Below, in pieces: positions 47,034-55,581 of a stretch of 64,000 nucleotides of DNA. The DNA is from Vibrio aerogenes (lineage in GTDB: Bacteria > Pseudomonadota > Gammaproteobacteria > Enterobacterales > Vibrionaceae). Made by a program: the position numbers and the translations under genes. The stretch's first letter is position 1, and each line of letters starts with the position of its first letter. Below the pieces are notes generated by a model. It was not told where the DNA came from and ran no database searches. It was given only the letters and a program-made list of their open reading frames with translations. The stretch covers positions 3,348,001 to 3,412,000 of the forward strand of contig NZ_AP024861.1 in assembly GCF_024346755.1 (NCBI RefSeq), in the 5' to 3' direction.

Positions 47034-47609
47034 TCAGGCCATTCCTGAAAAACCCATAAAGGCCATCGATAAAATGCCTGCGGTAATAAACGCGATTGGC
47101 GTTCCTTTAAAAGCAGCCGGCACATGACTGAGCCTTAACTGGCTGCGCAACCCGGCGAACAGCGTAATCACCACCAGAAACCCAAATGCAGATCCGGCAC
47201 TGAACATCACCGCTGAGACAAAAGAATAATCCTGCTGAACCGCCAGCAAAGCCACACCGAGTACCGCACAATTGGTGGTAATCAATGGCAGATAAACCCC
47301 CAGCGCCTGATATAAACCCGGAAAAGCTTTTCTGACATAAAGCTCGGTGAACTGCACCACGGCAGCGATGACTAAGATGAAAGTGATGATGCGCATAAAT
47401 TCCAGCCCGAGCGGTCTTAAAACAGCGAACTCCAGAATCCAGGTCGTTGCGGCAGCAAACGTCAGCACAAATGCCGTGGCGATGCCCATCCCGAGAGCGC
47501 TGTCGACCTTGCCTGAAACGCCCATAAACGGACATAAACCTAAAAACTTGGCCAGAACCACGTTATTTACGAATGCCGCACTGAGCATAATGATCAATCC
47601 ATCGGTCAT
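47034..47609 (-). CDS. rnfA: RnfA, membrane subunit of the Rnf complex
   Basis: A 191-residue protein with six helices, the first gene of the operon. FVNNVVLAKFLGLCPFMGVS and LPLITTNCAVLGVALL carry the two cysteines that share a 2Fe-2S cluster with RnfE within the membrane. The ATG at 47609 is preceded by AAGGA; a longer frame to 47696 would overlap the sigma-54 promoter and is rejected. The operon rnfABCDGEH-nifF is driven by that promoter, about 30 bp upstream of the start. Confidence 0.95.
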   Translation of the reverse strand: MTDGLIIMLSAAFVNNVVLAKFLGLCPFMGVSGKVDSALGMGIATAFVLTFAAATTWILEFAVLRPLGLEFMRIITFILVIAAVVQFTELYVRKAFPGLYQALGVYLPLITTNCAVLGVALLAVQQDYSFVSAVMFSAGSAFGFLVVITLFAGLRSQLRLSHVPAAFKGTPIAFITAGILSMAFMGFSGMA

Positions 47610-47648
47610 GCTGATAGTCCTTGCGATGTTCGTTCTCAGGGACATTTC

Positions 47649-47664
47649 TGCACGAGCTGTGCCA
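47649..47664 (-). promoter_or_regulatory. Sigma-54 promoter of rnfABCDGEH-nifF
   Basis: On the minus strand TGGCACAGCTCGTGCA has the -24 GG and -12 GC exactly ten bases apart and a full TGGCAC -24 element. Transcription should start near 47638, giving a leader of about 28 bases before rnfA. Two NifA-type sites lie about 100 and 140 bp upstream. Confidence 0.85.
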
Positions 47665-47755
47665 TTGTGCATGAATGCACCATCAAGTCGCGTCATCGCC
47701 TGAAATCACGTTGGGTTGCATAAAAACAGACAGGGTTGCCGCGAATATTCAGAAT

Positions 47756-47771
47756 TGTCGTAAAGCAGACA
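47756..47771. promoter_or_regulatory. NifA upstream activator site 1 (rnf side)
   Basis: TGTCGTAAAGCAGACA fits TGT-N10-ACA. It lies about 100 bp upstream of the rnfA sigma-54 promoter, within the usual range for a NifA enhancer site. Confidence 0.8.
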
Positions 47772-47794
47772 AAAACGGATAGGTGATGAAGATT

Positions 47795-47810
47795 TGTCCT
47801 GAATCAAACA
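47795..47810. promoter_or_regulatory. NifA upstream activator site 2 (rnf side)
   Basis: TGTCCTGAATCAAACA is a second TGT-N10-ACA, 39 bp from the first centre to centre, close to four helical turns. The same intergenic region also serves the divergent nifLA, so nifL could be influenced too, although I see no sigma-54 promoter on that side. Confidence 0.7.
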
Positions 47811-47894
47811 AAGCTTCACTTTAAGCCTTGTTATCAGCACTGGTGCGGCACAGAAGCCAATCCGTGCATTGAGTGGAATAAGATATGCATAGTG

Positions 47895-47967
47895 TAATAA
47901 ATAGACAGAGAAATAAATATACAGAAAAATAAATATGCAAAGAGATAAATCAACAGAGCAATAAACA
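47895..47967. repeat. Short AT-rich tandem repeat between rnfA and nifL
   Basis: About five variants of a 15-17 bp unit around AATAAATAtaCAgA run head to tail in the divergent region. It is one of the window's many degenerate duplications. Confidence 0.6.
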
Positions 47968-48082
47968 ACCACTTTATACCATTCACACTCAACACAATTC
48001 AGGAGAGCGAATACCAGTCAGGAAAACAGACAGATCATCTTGAGGTCACTCAGGTTAATCATCATTGCTAAGGAAAGCTTCT

Positions 48083-49612
48083 ATGGGACAACCAGATACG
48101 CTTATGTTACAGACCCCTTCCCCGGCATTCGGCGAAGAAGTCTTTGCGCAGATTGTTTCCAACGCCCCGGTTGCCATCAGCATCACGGATGAGTCGGGAA
48201 ACATTCTTTTTGTGAATCAAACTTTCTGCAACATCACGGGCTACAGTCATGAAGAGCTGACAGGCCAGCATTCTTCAAAGCTTTCTTATAAAGCAACGCC
48301 CCGTTCTGTGTATGAAAAACTCTGGTCTGCCATCACACAGGGACACCACTGGCAGGGACAGCTCCTCAACCGGAAAAAAAACGGCGACCCTTATATTGCT
48401 GATATGTCGGTTTCACGCATCAACAATGGCCATGGAGAGATCCGCTACTACGCCATCCACAAAGACATTACCGAAGAACATCATCTGCAACTCCACCAGA
48501 AAAACCAGTCACTCATGTTTGAAGCGGTGCTGCATGCCGCTCCGATGGCGATTGCTTTAGTTGACCAGCAACACAGGGCTATTTTCAAAAATGAACGTTT
48601 TGAGAAGATGAAGGATAATATTCATACCTCGCCGGTTCAGTTGCTGCTCGATACACTCAATGATGATTACGGGTATGACTCGCTGGAAGAGTTTATGGGA
48701 AGCGACACCCAGAAATATAAGGGTATTCATATCGGTAATCAGGGACCAGCCCATGAGCGGTGGTTTGATTTCATACTGGTAAAAATACCGGTTTCAGATA
48801 CCACCGCAGAAACCTATTTCAACCGGGAACAGGGCTTCTATATTGTGGTTGCCATTAATGAGCGAACCCGTGAAAAGTTGCTGGTCGAGGAAAGGCGTAT
48901 TAACTCGGTCAAACTCATGACCCGTGATAACAAATATGTGCATGCAATGCAGGAAGCACTGATGGCAACCCTGCACCAGCTTCAGGGGCCGTTTAATATG
49001 ATTGAGTCGGCGATCAATATTCTCAAAAGAACCAACGCCGCCTGCCCCGGACTGGTTGCGATGGATGAAGCGATGAACACCGCAGTTCATGCCATGGATG
49101 ATATCAAACAGGCGATTCCGGAACGGACATCCGAAGCCTTTCAGCCGGTCAATCTCAACCTGATTGTCAAAGATGCCACCTCCATCAGTACCGACGAGCT
49201 GCTGATGTCTTCGACGCATCTCAATCTGAACCTCGACCCGTCACTACCGGTGATTCATGGCATGCCTCACCGCCTGGTGCTGGCCCTCAAACAGCTGATC
49301 GATAATGCAATCGACGCCATTCAGGTAGCGAATCCGCAGGAACGTATTTTACAGATCACAACCTATGTTGAAGATCATGACGTCCATCTGGCAGTTGAAG
49401 ACTCAGGCGGCGGCGTTGCCAAAGCGATTCAGATGAAAATCTTTCATCCGTTTTTCAGTACCAAGCCCAAACACCAGTCCGGTTGCCGGGGGATTGGTTT
49501 ATCTATCGTTCAGCAGGTATTAAACGAACATGCAGCAACCATTGCGATGACGCACAGCACGCAGCTGAGCGGTGCCAAAGTACTCATTACATTTCCGGTG
49601 AACGGGTGGTAA
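48083..49612 (+). CDS. nifL: NifL, redox- and nitrogen-sensing anti-activator of NifA
   Basis: A 509-residue cytosolic protein. PAS1 (about residues 25-135; NITGYSHEELTGQ) should bind FAD, a second PAS-like domain spans ~150-265, and a histidine-kinase-like half ends in a GHKL ATPase domain (NAIDAIQ, EDSGGGV, GCRGIGLSIVQQVLNEH). No clear phospho-acceptor H-box is seen, as expected for NifL, which works by binding NifA and not by phosphotransfer. The ATG at 48083 has AAGGA nine bases upstream; the longer start would be TTG at 48065. nifA follows after six bases. Confidence 0.92.
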   Translation: MGQPDTLMLQTPSPAFGEEVFAQIVSNAPVAISITDESGNILFVNQTFCNITGYSHEELTGQHSSKLSYKATPRSVYEKLWSAITQGHHWQGQLLNRKKNGDPYIADMSVSRINNGHGEIRYYAIHKDITEEHHLQLHQKNQSLMFEAVLHAAPMAIALVDQQHRAIFKNERFEKMKDNIHTSPVQLLLDTLNDDYGYDSLEEFMGSDTQKYKGIHIGNQGPAHERWFDFILVKIPVSDTTAETYFNREQGFYIVVAINERTREKLLVEERRINSVKLMTRDNKYVHAMQEALMATLHQLQGPFNMIESAINILKRTNAACPGLVAMDEAMNTAVHAMDDIKQAIPERTSEAFQPVNLNLIVKDATSISTDELLMSSTHLNLNLDPSLPVIHGMPHRLVLALKQLIDNAIDAIQVANPQERILQITTYVEDHDVHLAVEDSGGGVAKAIQMKIFHPFFSTKPKHQSGCRGIGLSIVQQVLNEHAATIAMTHSTQLSGAKVLITFPVNGW

Positions 49613-49618
49613 ACAGTT

Positions 49619-51211
49619 ATGACAGTCTCTTATTCATCATTAGATTTAGAGCGTCAGCTGCTTGCAGCCATGTACAATATCAGTTGCGTTCTGAACAGTA
49701 GCCTCAATTATTGTGACACGACAGATAACGTGTTGAAAATCCTCCATGAGGAGTGCCAGCTCAAATGCGGCATGCTGACCATTCTCGACCAGTCCAGGGA
49801 TATCCTGCTGGTTAAATCCGTTCATTCCCCCGCTTCCGGGGTGAATATCAGCCAAAAGCCCGTGCACTACAAAGTCGGTGAAGGAATTGTCGGCGAAGTG
49901 TTCCGTCAGGGCAGCTCCATGGTGATCAGAAATCTGGGGCAGGATATGCGTTTTGCAGACAAACTGGCCCTGTATGACTACGATAAGCCTTTTGTCTGCG
50001 TTCCCCTCAAAGATGCCAATAATCAGGTAATTGGTGCCCTGTCTGCCCAGCCACCGAATCTCGATGATCAGGCCATTACCATGCTGACCCGGTTTCTCGA
50101 TATGGCCGCCAATCTGATTGCCCGCAACGTGCAGTTAGCCCACCAGATAGAGACCCAGCAACAACAGCTGGTCAGTGAGCGCGACGGGCTCAGGCGTAAA
50201 GTCAGAAACAATTACAGCTTTAAAAATCTGGTCGGACACACCAAGTCAATGCGGCAGATTTTCGAACAAATCCGGCTGGTTTCCCGCTGGGATTCAACCG
50301 TGCTTGTCCGGGGAGAATCAGGCACGGGCAAAGAGCTGGTCGCCAATGCCATTCATTATAACTCACCACGTGCAGCCAACCCTTTTATCAAACTCAATTG
50401 TGCTGCACTGCCGGACAACCTGCTGGAATCTGAACTGTTCGGCCATGAAAAAGGCGCATTTACCGGTGCAGTCAAACAGCGGAAAGGCCGATTTGAAATG
50501 TCGGATCACGGCACTATTTTTCTCGATGAAATCGGTGAAACCAGCCCGGCGTTTCAGGCCAAGCTGCTCCGGGTATTACAGGAGAAGGAATTTGAGCGGG
50601 TCGGCGGTTCCTCCACCATTTGTGTTGATGTGCGGATTATTGCAGCCACCAACAGAAATCTGGAACAGGAAGTCGCCAACGGCAATTTCCGTGAAGACTT
50701 GTATTACCGGCTCAATGTGATGCCGATGCATTTACCGGCATTACGGGAGAGAATTCAGGATATCCCCGAACTGACCGAATTTATGCTGCAAAAAATCGGC
50801 AAAGCACAACGGCGTAAACTCACGATTACCGACAGCGCCATCCGGACCATGATGACTTACGGCTGGCCCGGTAATGTCCGGGAACTGGAAAACACGCTGG
50901 AACGGGCTTCTGTGTTAAGTGAATCCGGAGAAATCAGCCCGGAACTGATCATCTTTAATCAGGTTGAACCTATGTTCCCGGCGCAAACCAGACCGGCTTC
51001 CCCCGCGCCACAGTCATTCACTTCAACGCCGCTGAATGAGCTGCCCAGTATCAATAAAGAAAAGCAATTTAACGATGAACGGGAAATGGTGATTGATGCA
51101 CTGGAACGTTCCGGATGGGTCAAAGCTAAAGCAGCCCGGCTGTTGAATATGACCCCCAGACAAATTGCTTACCGGATTCAAATCATGAATATTGAAATGA
51201 AACAAATCTGA
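49619..51211 (+). CDS. nifA: NifA, sigma-54-dependent activator of nif genes
   Basis: A 530-residue enhancer-binding protein. A GAF domain (about residues 25-180) is followed by a full AAA+ domain with Walker A GESGTGKE (232-239), the sigma-54 contact loop GAFTGA (279-284) and GTIFLDEIGE as Walker B. A C-terminal Fis-type HTH ends it (KAKAARLLNMTPRQIAYRI). The oxygen-sensing cysteine cluster of rhizobial NifA is absent from the linker, in keeping with control by NifL. It is co-transcribed with nifL. Its predicted sites are found upstream of rnfA and nifB. Confidence 0.95.
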   Translation: MTVSYSSLDLERQLLAAMYNISCVLNSSLNYCDTTDNVLKILHEECQLKCGMLTILDQSRDILLVKSVHSPASGVNISQKPVHYKVGEGIVGEVFRQGSSMVIRNLGQDMRFADKLALYDYDKPFVCVPLKDANNQVIGALSAQPPNLDDQAITMLTRFLDMAANLIARNVQLAHQIETQQQQLVSERDGLRRKVRNNYSFKNLVGHTKSMRQIFEQIRLVSRWDSTVLVRGESGTGKELVANAIHYNSPRAANPFIKLNCAALPDNLLESELFGHEKGAFTGAVKQRKGRFEMSDHGTIFLDEIGETSPAFQAKLLRVLQEKEFERVGGSSTICVDVRIIAATNRNLEQEVANGNFREDLYYRLNVMPMHLPALRERIQDIPELTEFMLQKIGKAQRRKLTITDSAIRTMMTYGWPGNVRELENTLERASVLSESGEISPELIIFNQVEPMFPAQTRPASPAPQSFTSTPLNELPSINKEKQFNDEREMVIDALERSGWVKAKAARLLNMTPRQIAYRIQIMNIEMKQI

Positions 51212-51222
51212 CAACTTCCGGC

Positions 51223-51258
51223 TGTCAATCATTGTCTTAAACCAGACAATGATTGACA
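51223..51258. promoter_or_regulatory. NifA site of nifB embedded in a 14-bp perfect inverted repeat
   Basis: TGTCAATCATTGTC (51223-51236) and GACAATGATTGACA (51245-51258) are perfect inverted arms with an 8-bp spacer. TGTCTTAAACCAGACA (51233-51248), a TGT-N10-ACA, lies at the centre. It is about 85-100 bp upstream of the nifB sigma-54 promoter. As RNA it would form a hairpin 11 bases after the nifA stop, so it may also end the nifLA transcript. Confidence 0.8.
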
Positions 51259-51280
51259 AAACCTGCTGACACAAACCATA

Positions 51281-51320
51281 CAATTCACTTTAAAACCATG
51301 CAATTTACTTTAAAAACAAT
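51281..51320. repeat. 20-bp imperfect direct duplication upstream of nifB
   Basis: CAATTCACTTTAAAACCATG is followed directly by CAATTTACTTTAAAAACAAT. It lies between the NifA site and the nifB promoter and so sets their spacing. Confidence 0.65.
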
Positions 51321-51331
51321 CAATTAAGCCA

Positions 51332-51347
51332 AGGCACAAGGTTTGCA
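51332..51347 (+). promoter_or_regulatory. Sigma-54 promoter of nifB-fdxN-nifQ
   Basis: AGGCACAAGGTTTGCA has GG and GC separated by ten bases and both GGCAC and TTGCA elements. The start site should be near 51358, about 38 bases before the nifB ATG. Confidence 0.88.
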
Positions 51348-51395
51348 ACAGTCCAGAGGTTACTCTTTGGATATGGATTAATTATTGAGGTGTTT

Positions 51396-52760
51396 ATGGA
51401 AGCAAACACACCCGTGCGGGCAAGGGATACGCATTCTTCTGAAATCCGCCATTTTCTGTCAAAACAGGTGCAGGAAAAAATAGCGCAACACCCGTGCTAT
51501 TCGAAAAACGCTCATCAGTACGCCCGGATGCACCTCCCTGTAGCCCCGGCATGTAATATTCAGTGTCATTACTGTAACCGTAAATACGATTGCAGTAATG
51601 AATCCCGGCCGGGCGTGGTTTCCCGCGTTGCCTCTCCTGATATCGCACTCAAACAATTTGCCACGATAAAAAAACGGGCACCCAACTTAACCGTGGTCGG
51701 TATTGCCGGTCCCGGCGATGCACTGGCGAATCCGGACGCAACTTTCAGCACACTGACCGCAATCAGGCAGGCAGATCCTGACGTACAGTTATGTATTTCA
51801 ACCAACGGACTGATGCTGGCCCCTTATGTTGACGAACTGGTTGCCGTGGGCGTCAGTCACCTGACCATCACGATCAACTGCACCGACCCGGACATCGGCA
51901 GTCAAATCTATCCGTGGATTTACTTCAATCATCAGAGACTCAGAGGCAGAGAGGCCGCAAAAACGCTGATTGAACAACAGTTTGCGGGTTTAAAAGCAGC
52001 GGCAGATGCCGGCATGCTGGTGAAAGTCAATACCGTGCTGATTCCGGGTGTCAATGATCATCACATCAAAACCGTCTCCGAAGCAGTCAAAGCACATGGC
52101 GCGCTGCTGCATAATATCATGCCGCTGATTTCAGACCCGGCTCACGGCACCTGGTTTGGTCTGACACATCAAAGAGGCCCCACCGACGAAGAGCTGGCGC
52201 AAGCCCGGACTGAGTCAGGTGACTATATGCCGCAAATGACACACTGCCAGCAATGCCGGGCAGACGCAGTTGGCGTGCTCGGCGGTTGCTCCTCATCCAG
52301 TGAATCCCCCGAACATCCGGAGATGGCAGAGAACACGACATCATCGCCCCGGCTGCGGATTGCTGTCGCCGCCAGTGATGATTCAGGCCTGATCAACACG
52401 CACTTCGGTCATGCAAAGTGGTTTGAAATTTATGAGTATTCTGCACAAAGCGGCCACTTCGGTTTTATCGAAAACCGTTCCACCAGCCAGTATTGTAGCG
52501 ATCAGCACTGCGACGATGACTTTGATGAAAAAGAACGCATCATCCGGTCAGTCTCTGATTGCGATATGGTGCTGTGTGCCCGCATGGGAATCACGCCATG
52601 GCGTCAGCTGGAAAAACTGGGCGTCCGGCCCAATGTCGATTTTGCTTATCAGGCCACGCATGAAGTGTTACCGCAAATGATTCAGGATCAGATAAACCAG
52701 TCACAGCAAAACACAACGACATCCACAGAACGAGGTGATCATGAAGTATGCAATTACTGA
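51396..52760 (+). CDS. nifB: NifB, radical SAM enzyme for nitrogenase cofactor
   Basis: A 454-residue protein. The radical SAM cluster motif is CNIQCHYC (Cys53, 57, 60), followed by SAM-binding features (GIAGPGDALANP, STNGL). HCQQCRADAVGVLGG is the cluster-binding region. A C-terminal NifX/NafY-like domain (about residues 310-430) starts LRIAVAASDD and contains THFGHAKWFEIYEY. NifB makes the 8Fe-9S-C NifB-co precursor of FeMo-co. The ATG at 51396 has GAGG upstream; the frame also permits GTG at 51390. It overlaps fdxN by 20 bp. Confidence 0.96.
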   Translation: MEANTPVRARDTHSSEIRHFLSKQVQEKIAQHPCYSKNAHQYARMHLPVAPACNIQCHYCNRKYDCSNESRPGVVSRVASPDIALKQFATIKKRAPNLTVVGIAGPGDALANPDATFSTLTAIRQADPDVQLCISTNGLMLAPYVDELVAVGVSHLTITINCTDPDIGSQIYPWIYFNHQRLRGREAAKTLIEQQFAGLKAAADAGMLVKVNTVLIPGVNDHHIKTVSEAVKAHGALLHNIMPLISDPAHGTWFGLTHQRGPTDEELAQARTESGDYMPQMTHCQQCRADAVGVLGGCSSSSESPEHPEMAENTTSSPRLRIAVAASDDSGLINTHFGHAKWFEIYEYSAQSGHFGFIENRSTSQYCSDQHCDDDFDEKERIIRSVSDCDMVLCARMGITPWRQLEKLGVRPNVDFAYQATHEVLPQMIQDQINQSQQNTTTSTERGDHEVCNY

Positions 52761-52998
52761 TAAATGTGTCGGATGCCATGCCTGTTCTCTGGTTTGTCCA
52801 AGTCAGGCTGTCTATCAGGACTGCGACAACGACAATCAGTTCCACATTCACAGCAAACGCTGTACCGGCTGTCTCGGAAAATTTGATACACCGCAGTGCG
52901 CCACAATTTGTCCGGTTGAAGAGGCGATTATTGACAGCCATGCCCGCCCGGTCAACCCGGCCGGCAGCTTAACCGGCATTGTCAGGGAGATGCGTTGA
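52741..52998 (+). CDS. fdxN: 2[4Fe-4S] ferredoxin of FdxN type
   Basis: An 85-residue ferredoxin. The first cluster motif is CVGCHACSLVCP; the second (CTGCLGKFDTPQCATICPVE) has the enlarged spacing between the second and third cysteines typical of the nif-associated ferredoxins found beside nifB. In Azotobacter FdxN supports cofactor synthesis or electron supply to nitrogenase. GAGG precedes the ATG, which lies inside the end of nifB, so the two are translationally coupled. The stop overlaps the nifQ start (TGATG). Confidence 0.92.
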   Translation: MKYAITDKCVGCHACSLVCPSQAVYQDCDNDNQFHIHSKRCTGCLGKFDTPQCATICPVEEAIIDSHARPVNPAGSLTGIVREMR

Positions 52999-53591
52999 TG
53001 AACACAGAAGCCCTTATGGTCACAGAAGCCATTATGGTTACAAAAGCCCATACTGAAACCAAGACCGGTGCAGGACAATTCTGGTCGCCGGTCATTCAGG
53101 CTTACCTGAGTGACAAGACCGCACTGCCGCCATATATGGGGCTGTCGCCCGGAGACTTTTCACGAACATGCCACATCTTTCACATCTCCCCGCCTGCAGA
53201 ATTCAGTCATCAGCATCCGCAACGTCAGCTGCTCGCTGAACTGGCCGAACTACGGCAGACCGAGCGGCAGGATCTGGTCGCTTTACTCAATCAATACCGA
53301 AACCAACAGGAACCACTTTCAGCACTGATGACAACTGTTCTCAGCTTCGCCTGCCTCGGGACGCAACACCTGTGGCGGGATCTGGGTATGCCAGAGCGCC
53401 CAAAGCTGACACAGCTATTTGGTTTTTATTATCCGCAGCTGCAGGCACGCAATGATAAAAACATGCGCTGGAAACGTTTTTTATATCGTCAGCTCTGCAG
53501 CAGCGGAGGCGATTACGTCTGCCGCTCCCCCAGCTGCGACACCTGCACCAGCTTTGCCGAATGTTTTGAGGTGGAAGCCAGTCCGCAGTGA
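52998..53591 (+). CDS. nifQ: NifQ, molybdenum donor for FeMo-co synthesis
   Basis: A 197-residue protein with the NifQ cysteine signature C-x4-C-x2-C-x5-C near the C-terminus (CRSPSCDTCTSFAEC). Upstream are family stretches such as MTTVLSFACLGTQHLW, LGMPERPKLTQLF and RNDKNMRWKRFLYRQLC. NifQ carries an Fe-Mo-S cluster and delivers Mo to the cofactor scaffold. The first ~25 residues (EALMVTEAIMVTKAH) are a short duplicated extension not typical of the family. The start overlaps the fdxN stop. No terminator is evident after it. Confidence 0.93.
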   Translation: MNTEALMVTEAIMVTKAHTETKTGAGQFWSPVIQAYLSDKTALPPYMGLSPGDFSRTCHIFHISPPAEFSHQHPQRQLLAELAELRQTERQDLVALLNQYRNQQEPLSALMTTVLSFACLGTQHLWRDLGMPERPKLTQLFGFYYPQLQARNDKNMRWKRFLYRQLCSSGGDYVCRSPSCDTCTSFAECFEVEASPQ

Positions 53592-53761
53592 TAGCGGGAT
53601 TATTGATGTGACAAATCTGACATTTAATCATACTCATTCGTGACGGTTCAAAAGGATACAGCAAAAGATATCCCACAAACTCAAGCACAATACCCGGACA
53701 TCGATGATTCAACTGATTATCATGAACCAATGATTCGGTATCCCCAAATGATCTGTTGATG

Positions 53762-53804
53762 AAGCGCTCTGAACCCTGCATCTTGAGATCACATGGGTAT
53801 ATAA
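53762..53804 (-). repeat. Dispersed intergenic repeat TATACCCA..AAGATGCA, copy 2
   Basis: Read on the minus strand it gives TATACCCA-N2-TGATCTCAAGATGCA followed by GGGTTCAGAGCG, closely matching 37312-37348. It lies just upstream of a small hypothetical gene. Confidence 0.65.
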
Positions 53805-53836
53805 TGCTCGCAACGAACCATCAGGATCAGGATTTT

Positions 53837-54142
53837 ATGATGACAATCAGATTTGAAGATACAGGTTGTCCACCATCAGTATCAGGTGGATATCTGCTGA
53901 TAACCCGTAATGGAAAAGAAATAGCAACTGTCAGTATCCCTTCTCCTGTATTTACAGGAAGAATTCAGGAAATTACAAACCAGAACAGTGATAGTATTGA
54001 AGATCATGACGGCAACAGATACTCAGTTCAGGTCTCCTCCACACCATCCGGGGTTGACTGGGAAATGACCGTCACAGCAGCAGGCGACGAAAACCAGCTT
54101 AAGTGTGAAATAGCCGTAGAGTATCAGCCAAATGATTACTGA
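53837..54142 (+). CDS. Small hypothetical protein
   Basis: A 101-residue soluble protein of unknown family with alternating beta-strand character (YLLITRNGKEIATVSIP, RYSVQVSSTPSGVDWEMTVTA). The ATG at 53837 is preceded by AGGA; the frame is open further upstream but that part runs through a dispersed repeat. Its end overlaps the next small gene by 11 bp, so the two are probably translated together. Confidence 0.6.
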   Translation: MMTIRFEDTGCPPSVSGGYLLITRNGKEIATVSIPSPVFTGRIQEITNQNSDSIEDHDGNRYSVQVSSTPSGVDWEMTVTAAGDENQLKCEIAVEYQPNDY

Positions 54143-54326
54143 TAGCGATTCTTATTCACCAAGTCATCGCCACCATTTAGTACATCGAAATGGCTTTGAC
54201 TTTGATGGACATGAAATATGTATCTCCGACCATGCACTTATCGAATGTATCGAGCAAATTACATTCCTGATAGAAAACGTTGACAGGAAATACCATATCT
54301 ACAAATCAAAACAGTCAGGTAATTAA
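54132..54326 (+). CDS. Very small hypothetical protein
   Basis: 64 residues, His-rich at the N-terminus (SPSHRHHLVHRNGFDFDGHE), with no known family and only a weak ribosome binding site. It is supported mainly by the overlap with the preceding gene, which suggests a coupled pair. Confidence 0.45.
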   Translation: MITDSDSYSPSHRHHLVHRNGFDFDGHEICISDHALIECIEQITFLIENVDRKYHIYKSKQSGN

Positions 54327-54437
54327 ATAACCACAAGTATCCCGGCATCAGCGTTTTCGGACGATATCGAAATGAAAAGACTGATACCATTTACCCGGAC
54401 GGCGTCAGCCCCTCTTCAAATACTTTCGTCCGACACG

Positions 54438-54734
54438 TTAACATGGTAAAGAGTTACCAGGTAAAGGGATGTGCTTTTTTCCGGGTTTAACCTTTTTACT
54501 CTTTTTAAAACCGGCTTTATAGCTGGGGCAGACCAGACAACACTGTTTATTCGCTTCAGACTGAATCGTTGCAATATGTGCTTCTTCACCAATCATGCGC
54601 ATCGCTTTGATCATACTGTCAGCATAAGAGCGCACCAGTGATGCCGCAAACTCACTGGTATAGACACCTCTTTTGACATCATTTTTCCGACGCTGGGAAA
54701 AATGGCGCAGAGAACCGATTAATTGCTTGAGCAT
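54438..54734 (-). CDS. Conserved-looking small basic protein with CxxC motif
   Basis: A 98-residue basic protein (FKKSKKVKPGKKH at the C-terminus) with CCLVCPSYKAGF, a possible metal or redox CxxC site. I do not recognise a family. The ATG at 54734 has an excellent ribosome binding site (AGGAGG, seven bases upstream), so it is very likely translated. The longer frame to 54809 has no such signal. It is monocistronic. Confidence 0.65.
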   Translation of the reverse strand: MLKQLIGSLRHFSQRRKNDVKRGVYTSEFAASLVRSYADSMIKAMRMIGEEAHIATIQSEANKQCCLVCPSYKAGFKKSKKVKPGKKHIPLPGNSLPC

Positions 54735-54990
54735 AGCTTTACCTCCTGCACTACATCCGGAACCACCGGTTAATTTTGAGCAAAAAATAACCTGCAAGTT
54801 ATATTCCAATCAGACAGTGTTTTTTATTTTTTGTTTCCGTTTGATGACAAGTGCATGATCAATAAGATGATCTTTATCGCATATATACGGTTAAATTGAG
54901 GACATTGACGGAAATTCGTCACCTGTTAGAAGAAGATCGGTAAAAAGTGACGATTTTTTGCCATCTCTGAATTGCCGGGCGGCAACATAG

Positions 54991-55401
54991 TTACAGCAAC
55001 GAATTCAATTCTGGCGCATGGCAGACCGCCTCTACATTATTGCCGTCCGGGTCAATGACAAACGCACCGTAGTAATTTTCATGATACATCGGCCGCAATC
55101 CCGGTTTGCCGTTATCTTCTCCACCGTGCGCCATAGCCTGCTCATAAAATCGCTCAACTTCAGCACGGGATTTAGCAGAAAAAGCCGTGTGCCGCGGGGT
55201 AAATTCTTTTTTCGTTTCGATAATCCAGAAGGCCGGTTTATCTTCCGGACCAAAGGCACACATTCTCTGGGTCGGAAAGCTTTGGTTCCATTCAGCAACA
55301 AATTCCATCTGTAATGAGTAACCCAACGGAGCAAAAGCAGCTTCATAAAATGATTTTGTCGCATCAAAGTCAGTGGCATACGTACTGAGGTGATCAATCA
55401 C
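54991..55401 (-). CDS. VOC-superfamily protein, GTG start
   Basis: A 136-residue VOC module. It opens IDHLSTYATDFDATKSFYEAAFAPLG and closes with ENYYGAFVIDPDGNNVEAV. It is a paralogue of 12451-12825, and the shared closing stretch is nearly identical. The GTG at 55401 has AAGGAG eight bases upstream and no in-frame ATG precedes the first strand. It is a probable metal-dependent small enzyme of unknown substrate. Confidence 0.83.
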   Translation of the reverse strand: MIDHLSTYATDFDATKSFYEAAFAPLGYSLQMEFVAEWNQSFPTQRMCAFGPEDKPAFWIIETKKEFTPRHTAFSAKSRAEVERFYEQAMAHGGEDNGKPGLRPMYHENYYGAFVIDPDGNNVEAVCHAPELNSLL

Positions 55402-55581
55402 AATTCATTCTCCTTTTGTCATACTATCAATCATGAATGTTTTCCGTTAAATCAACCAAATATCATTCACTTCCCTTAAAGCATAGTATGAAAAAAGCAT
55501 AGTATGAAAACTTCGGCCAGCGCCGTGTTTGTTGGCCTGATATTGAAACAGTCTGAGAAAGCCAGCAGAAAAGCTGGCTGA

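Noticed and set aside
47811..48082. Sigma-54 promoter for nifLA
   Set aside because: Near matches (for example around GGCACAGAAGCC) do not keep the GG-N10-GC spacing, so no promoter is claimed on this side.
53592..53836. nifHDK or other nif genes after nifQ
   Set aside because: The sequence after nifQ has no nif-like reading frame; the following genes are small unknowns.
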